Assembly (NCBI GenBank): GCA_029262475.1
Contig: JAJCZG010000071.1
Coordinates: 1-33,203 of the forward strand
Length of the DNA: 33,203 nt
Origin: Deltaproteobacteria bacterium
GTDB taxonomy: Bacteria > Desulfobacterota > GWC2-55-46 > JAJCZF01
Reading direction: 5' to 3'
Shown: one piece after another, positions 32,436 to 33,203 of the stretch
Position numbering within the stretch: the stretch's first letter is position 1
How the letters are laid out: each line of letters opens with the position of its first letter
Program-made: the position numbers and the translations under genes
The notes under the pieces: model-generated
Told to the model about the DNA's origin: nothing
What the model saw: the letters and a program-made list of their open reading frames with translations, nothing else
Databases searched by the model: none

Positions 32436-32837
32436 ATGGATCTGGAAGCTATCCTCTCGCTCCTTAGTCGAGTTACCATCGCCTTAAGTGGAATATGTAT
32501 CATTACAGGCGTGGTGCTCGTTAAGACCGGGCGAAAAGAGACCCACAAACGAGTGATGATCGCTGCGGCGGTACTCGCCCTGATCTTTGTTACCATCTAT
32601 ATCGTAAAGAGTTCCATGTTTCCGCCGGAGCGCTACGCAGGCGCCTACAGGAGCTTGTATCTCTTTATCTTATGGTCCCATACGGTCCTATCGCTCGTTA
32701 ACCTGCCGCTTGCGGCAATTACCATATTTCTCGGCTTGAAGGGGCGCTACACCGGCCATAAGCGAATCGCCCCGTATACGGCCGGGGTTTGGATCTATGT
32801 AGCTTTTACCGGCTGGCTTATATTCTTCTTTCATTAA
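32436..32837 (+). CDS. DUF420/CtaM-like oxidase assembly membrane protein
   Basis: The 133-residue protein has four membrane helices and the DUF420 pattern: THKRVMIAAAVLALIFVTIYIV, a connecting segment PPERYAGAYRSLYLFILWSH, PLAAITIFLGLKGRYTGHKR and YTAGVWIYVAFTGWLIFF. DUF420 members, including CtaM, help mature heme-A oxidases in some bacteria; the His residues in HKR, WSH and GHKR are conserved there. Its place at the end of an oxidase/heme A locus fits that job. The ATG at 32436 is 12 nt after the small membrane ORF stop, with TAGGGCTC just before. Confidence 0.85.
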   Translation: MDLEAILSLLSRVTIALSGICIITGVVLVKTGRKETHKRVMIAAAVLALIFVTIYIVKSSMFPPERYAGAYRSLYLFILWSHTVLSLVNLPLAAITIFLGLKGRYTGHKRIAPYTAGVWIYVAFTGWLIFFFH

Positions 32838-32926
32838 GCCGACTGGAATCAACCTGGTAAAGCATATCAGACACTCGCCCACGCGGCGGTGAAACACTAA
32901 ACAAGAAGCACAAGGAGGAATTTAAA

Positions 32927-33203
32927 ATGCAAAAGGCAAACGTACTTGAAACAAGTGAATATAGCGACGGTAACGTAAAGAAGGTAACCTACATCAAGAC
33001 CGATCAGGTCGCTCAGGATACCTATTACTTTAAGCCCGGCCAGGTGCTCGCATACCATCGCCACCCGCAGGGCGACCAGGTATTTTTTGTCCAGGCCGGC
33101 ACCGGCACCTACACCACCGACGACGGCACAGAGGAGTCAACCGAGCTAGCTCCTGGCGTAGTAGTGCTTGCCCCGTCTAACGTATGGCATAAGATCGAGG
33201 CCA
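32927..33203 (+). CDS. Cupin-domain protein (cut by window edge)
   Basis: The reading frame continues to the end of the window, giving 92 codons. Cupin motif 1 is present: HRHPQGDQVFFVQAGTGTYT, and the beginning of motif 2 (LAPGVVVLAPSNVWHKIEA). The His residues in HRH and WHK and the acidic Asp-Gln between are the usual metal ligands. AAGGAGG lies 7 nt before the ATG at 32927. There is no signal peptide. Cupins have many roles, so no substrate is proposed. The 89-nt gap to the DUF420 gene suggests separate or only loose linkage to the oxidase operon. Confidence 0.85.
   Translation, partial: MQKANVLETSEYSDGNVKKVTYIKTDQVAQDTYYFKPGQVLAYHRHPQGDQVFFVQAGTGTYTTDDGTEESTELAPGVVVLAPSNVWHKIEA

Noticed and set aside
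1..33203. CRISPR arrays, tRNA or rRNA genes, insertion sequences, prophage genes
   Set aside because: None seen on either strand: no regular spacer array, cloverleaf, transposase motif or phage structural gene was recognised.

Overview
The window reads as chromosomal DNA from an uncultivated-looking, respiratory Gram-negative bacterium. Signal peptides, an outer-membrane beta-barrel, a periplasmic SCO protein and the GlmU/GlmS pair indicate a diderm. Genes are tightly packed, with many 1-4 nt overlaps and heavy use of AGG (Arg) and ATA (Ile) codons throughout. The style, the phasin-like coiled-coil protein and the NtrC/sigma-54 regulation suit a 'deltaproteobacterial' or Nitrospirota-like lineage, but no rRNA or tRNA is present, so the taxon cannot be fixed. 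I see no insertion sequence, integrase, CRISPR array or clear foreign island.

Region by region. (1) 1-1875, minus strand: UDP-GlcNAc synthesis, glmU followed by glmS (cut by the window edge). (2) 2052-7701, plus strand: a quinone block of ubiV (O2-independent hydroxylation, Fe-S), a phasin/UbiK-like protein, ubiB, ubiE, ubiT (SCP2), a cytochrome b561 and a YceI polyisoprenoid-binding protein. UbiU, the usual partner of UbiV, is absent. (3) 7957-8373, minus: a small exported protein whose start region is tandemly duplicated in its own leader. (4) 8749-12257, plus: cobB sirtuin, yjbQ, rsmD, coaD and a class I aminotransferase. (5) 12301-18698, plus: outer-membrane barrel, truncated periplasmic binding protein, Cache-type histidine kinase, NtrC-family sigma-54 activator and an HDOD-GGDEF diguanylate cyclase. 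(6) 18920-24145, plus: a consensus sigma-54 promoter followed by five tightly spaced genes: thermostable-hemolysin-type acyltransferase, acyl-adenylate ligase, exported TPR protein, radical SAM enzyme and SDR oxidoreductase. This looks like a small lipid-derived-metabolite or signal pathway and is the best candidate for an undescribed system. (7) 24497-32837, plus: an Rrf2 Fe-S regulator, then an A2-type cytochrome c oxidase locus in the order III, SCO, II, I, ctaA, ctaB, a divergent 12-TM heme-copper-oxidase-like protein, a 40-residue membrane protein and a DUF420/CtaM-like assembly factor. (8) 32927-end: a cupin, cut by the edge.

How they fit together. The quinone block and the oxidase locus together describe a membrane respiratory chain able to make quinone without O2 yet end on O2, with an Fe-S regulator next to the oxidase. 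The NtrC-type activator and cyclic-di-GMP enzyme lie directly before the sigma-54 promoter, so two-component sensing of a periplasmic ligand, linked to the barrel and binding protein, may control the five-gene cluster. That wiring is inference.

A further thread is small decayed tandem duplications of about 77-79 bp at gene edges: three copies of the ubiV 3' end, and two copies of the start of the exported protein at 8373. Intergenic stretches otherwise carry promoters, short palindromes or nothing recognisable.
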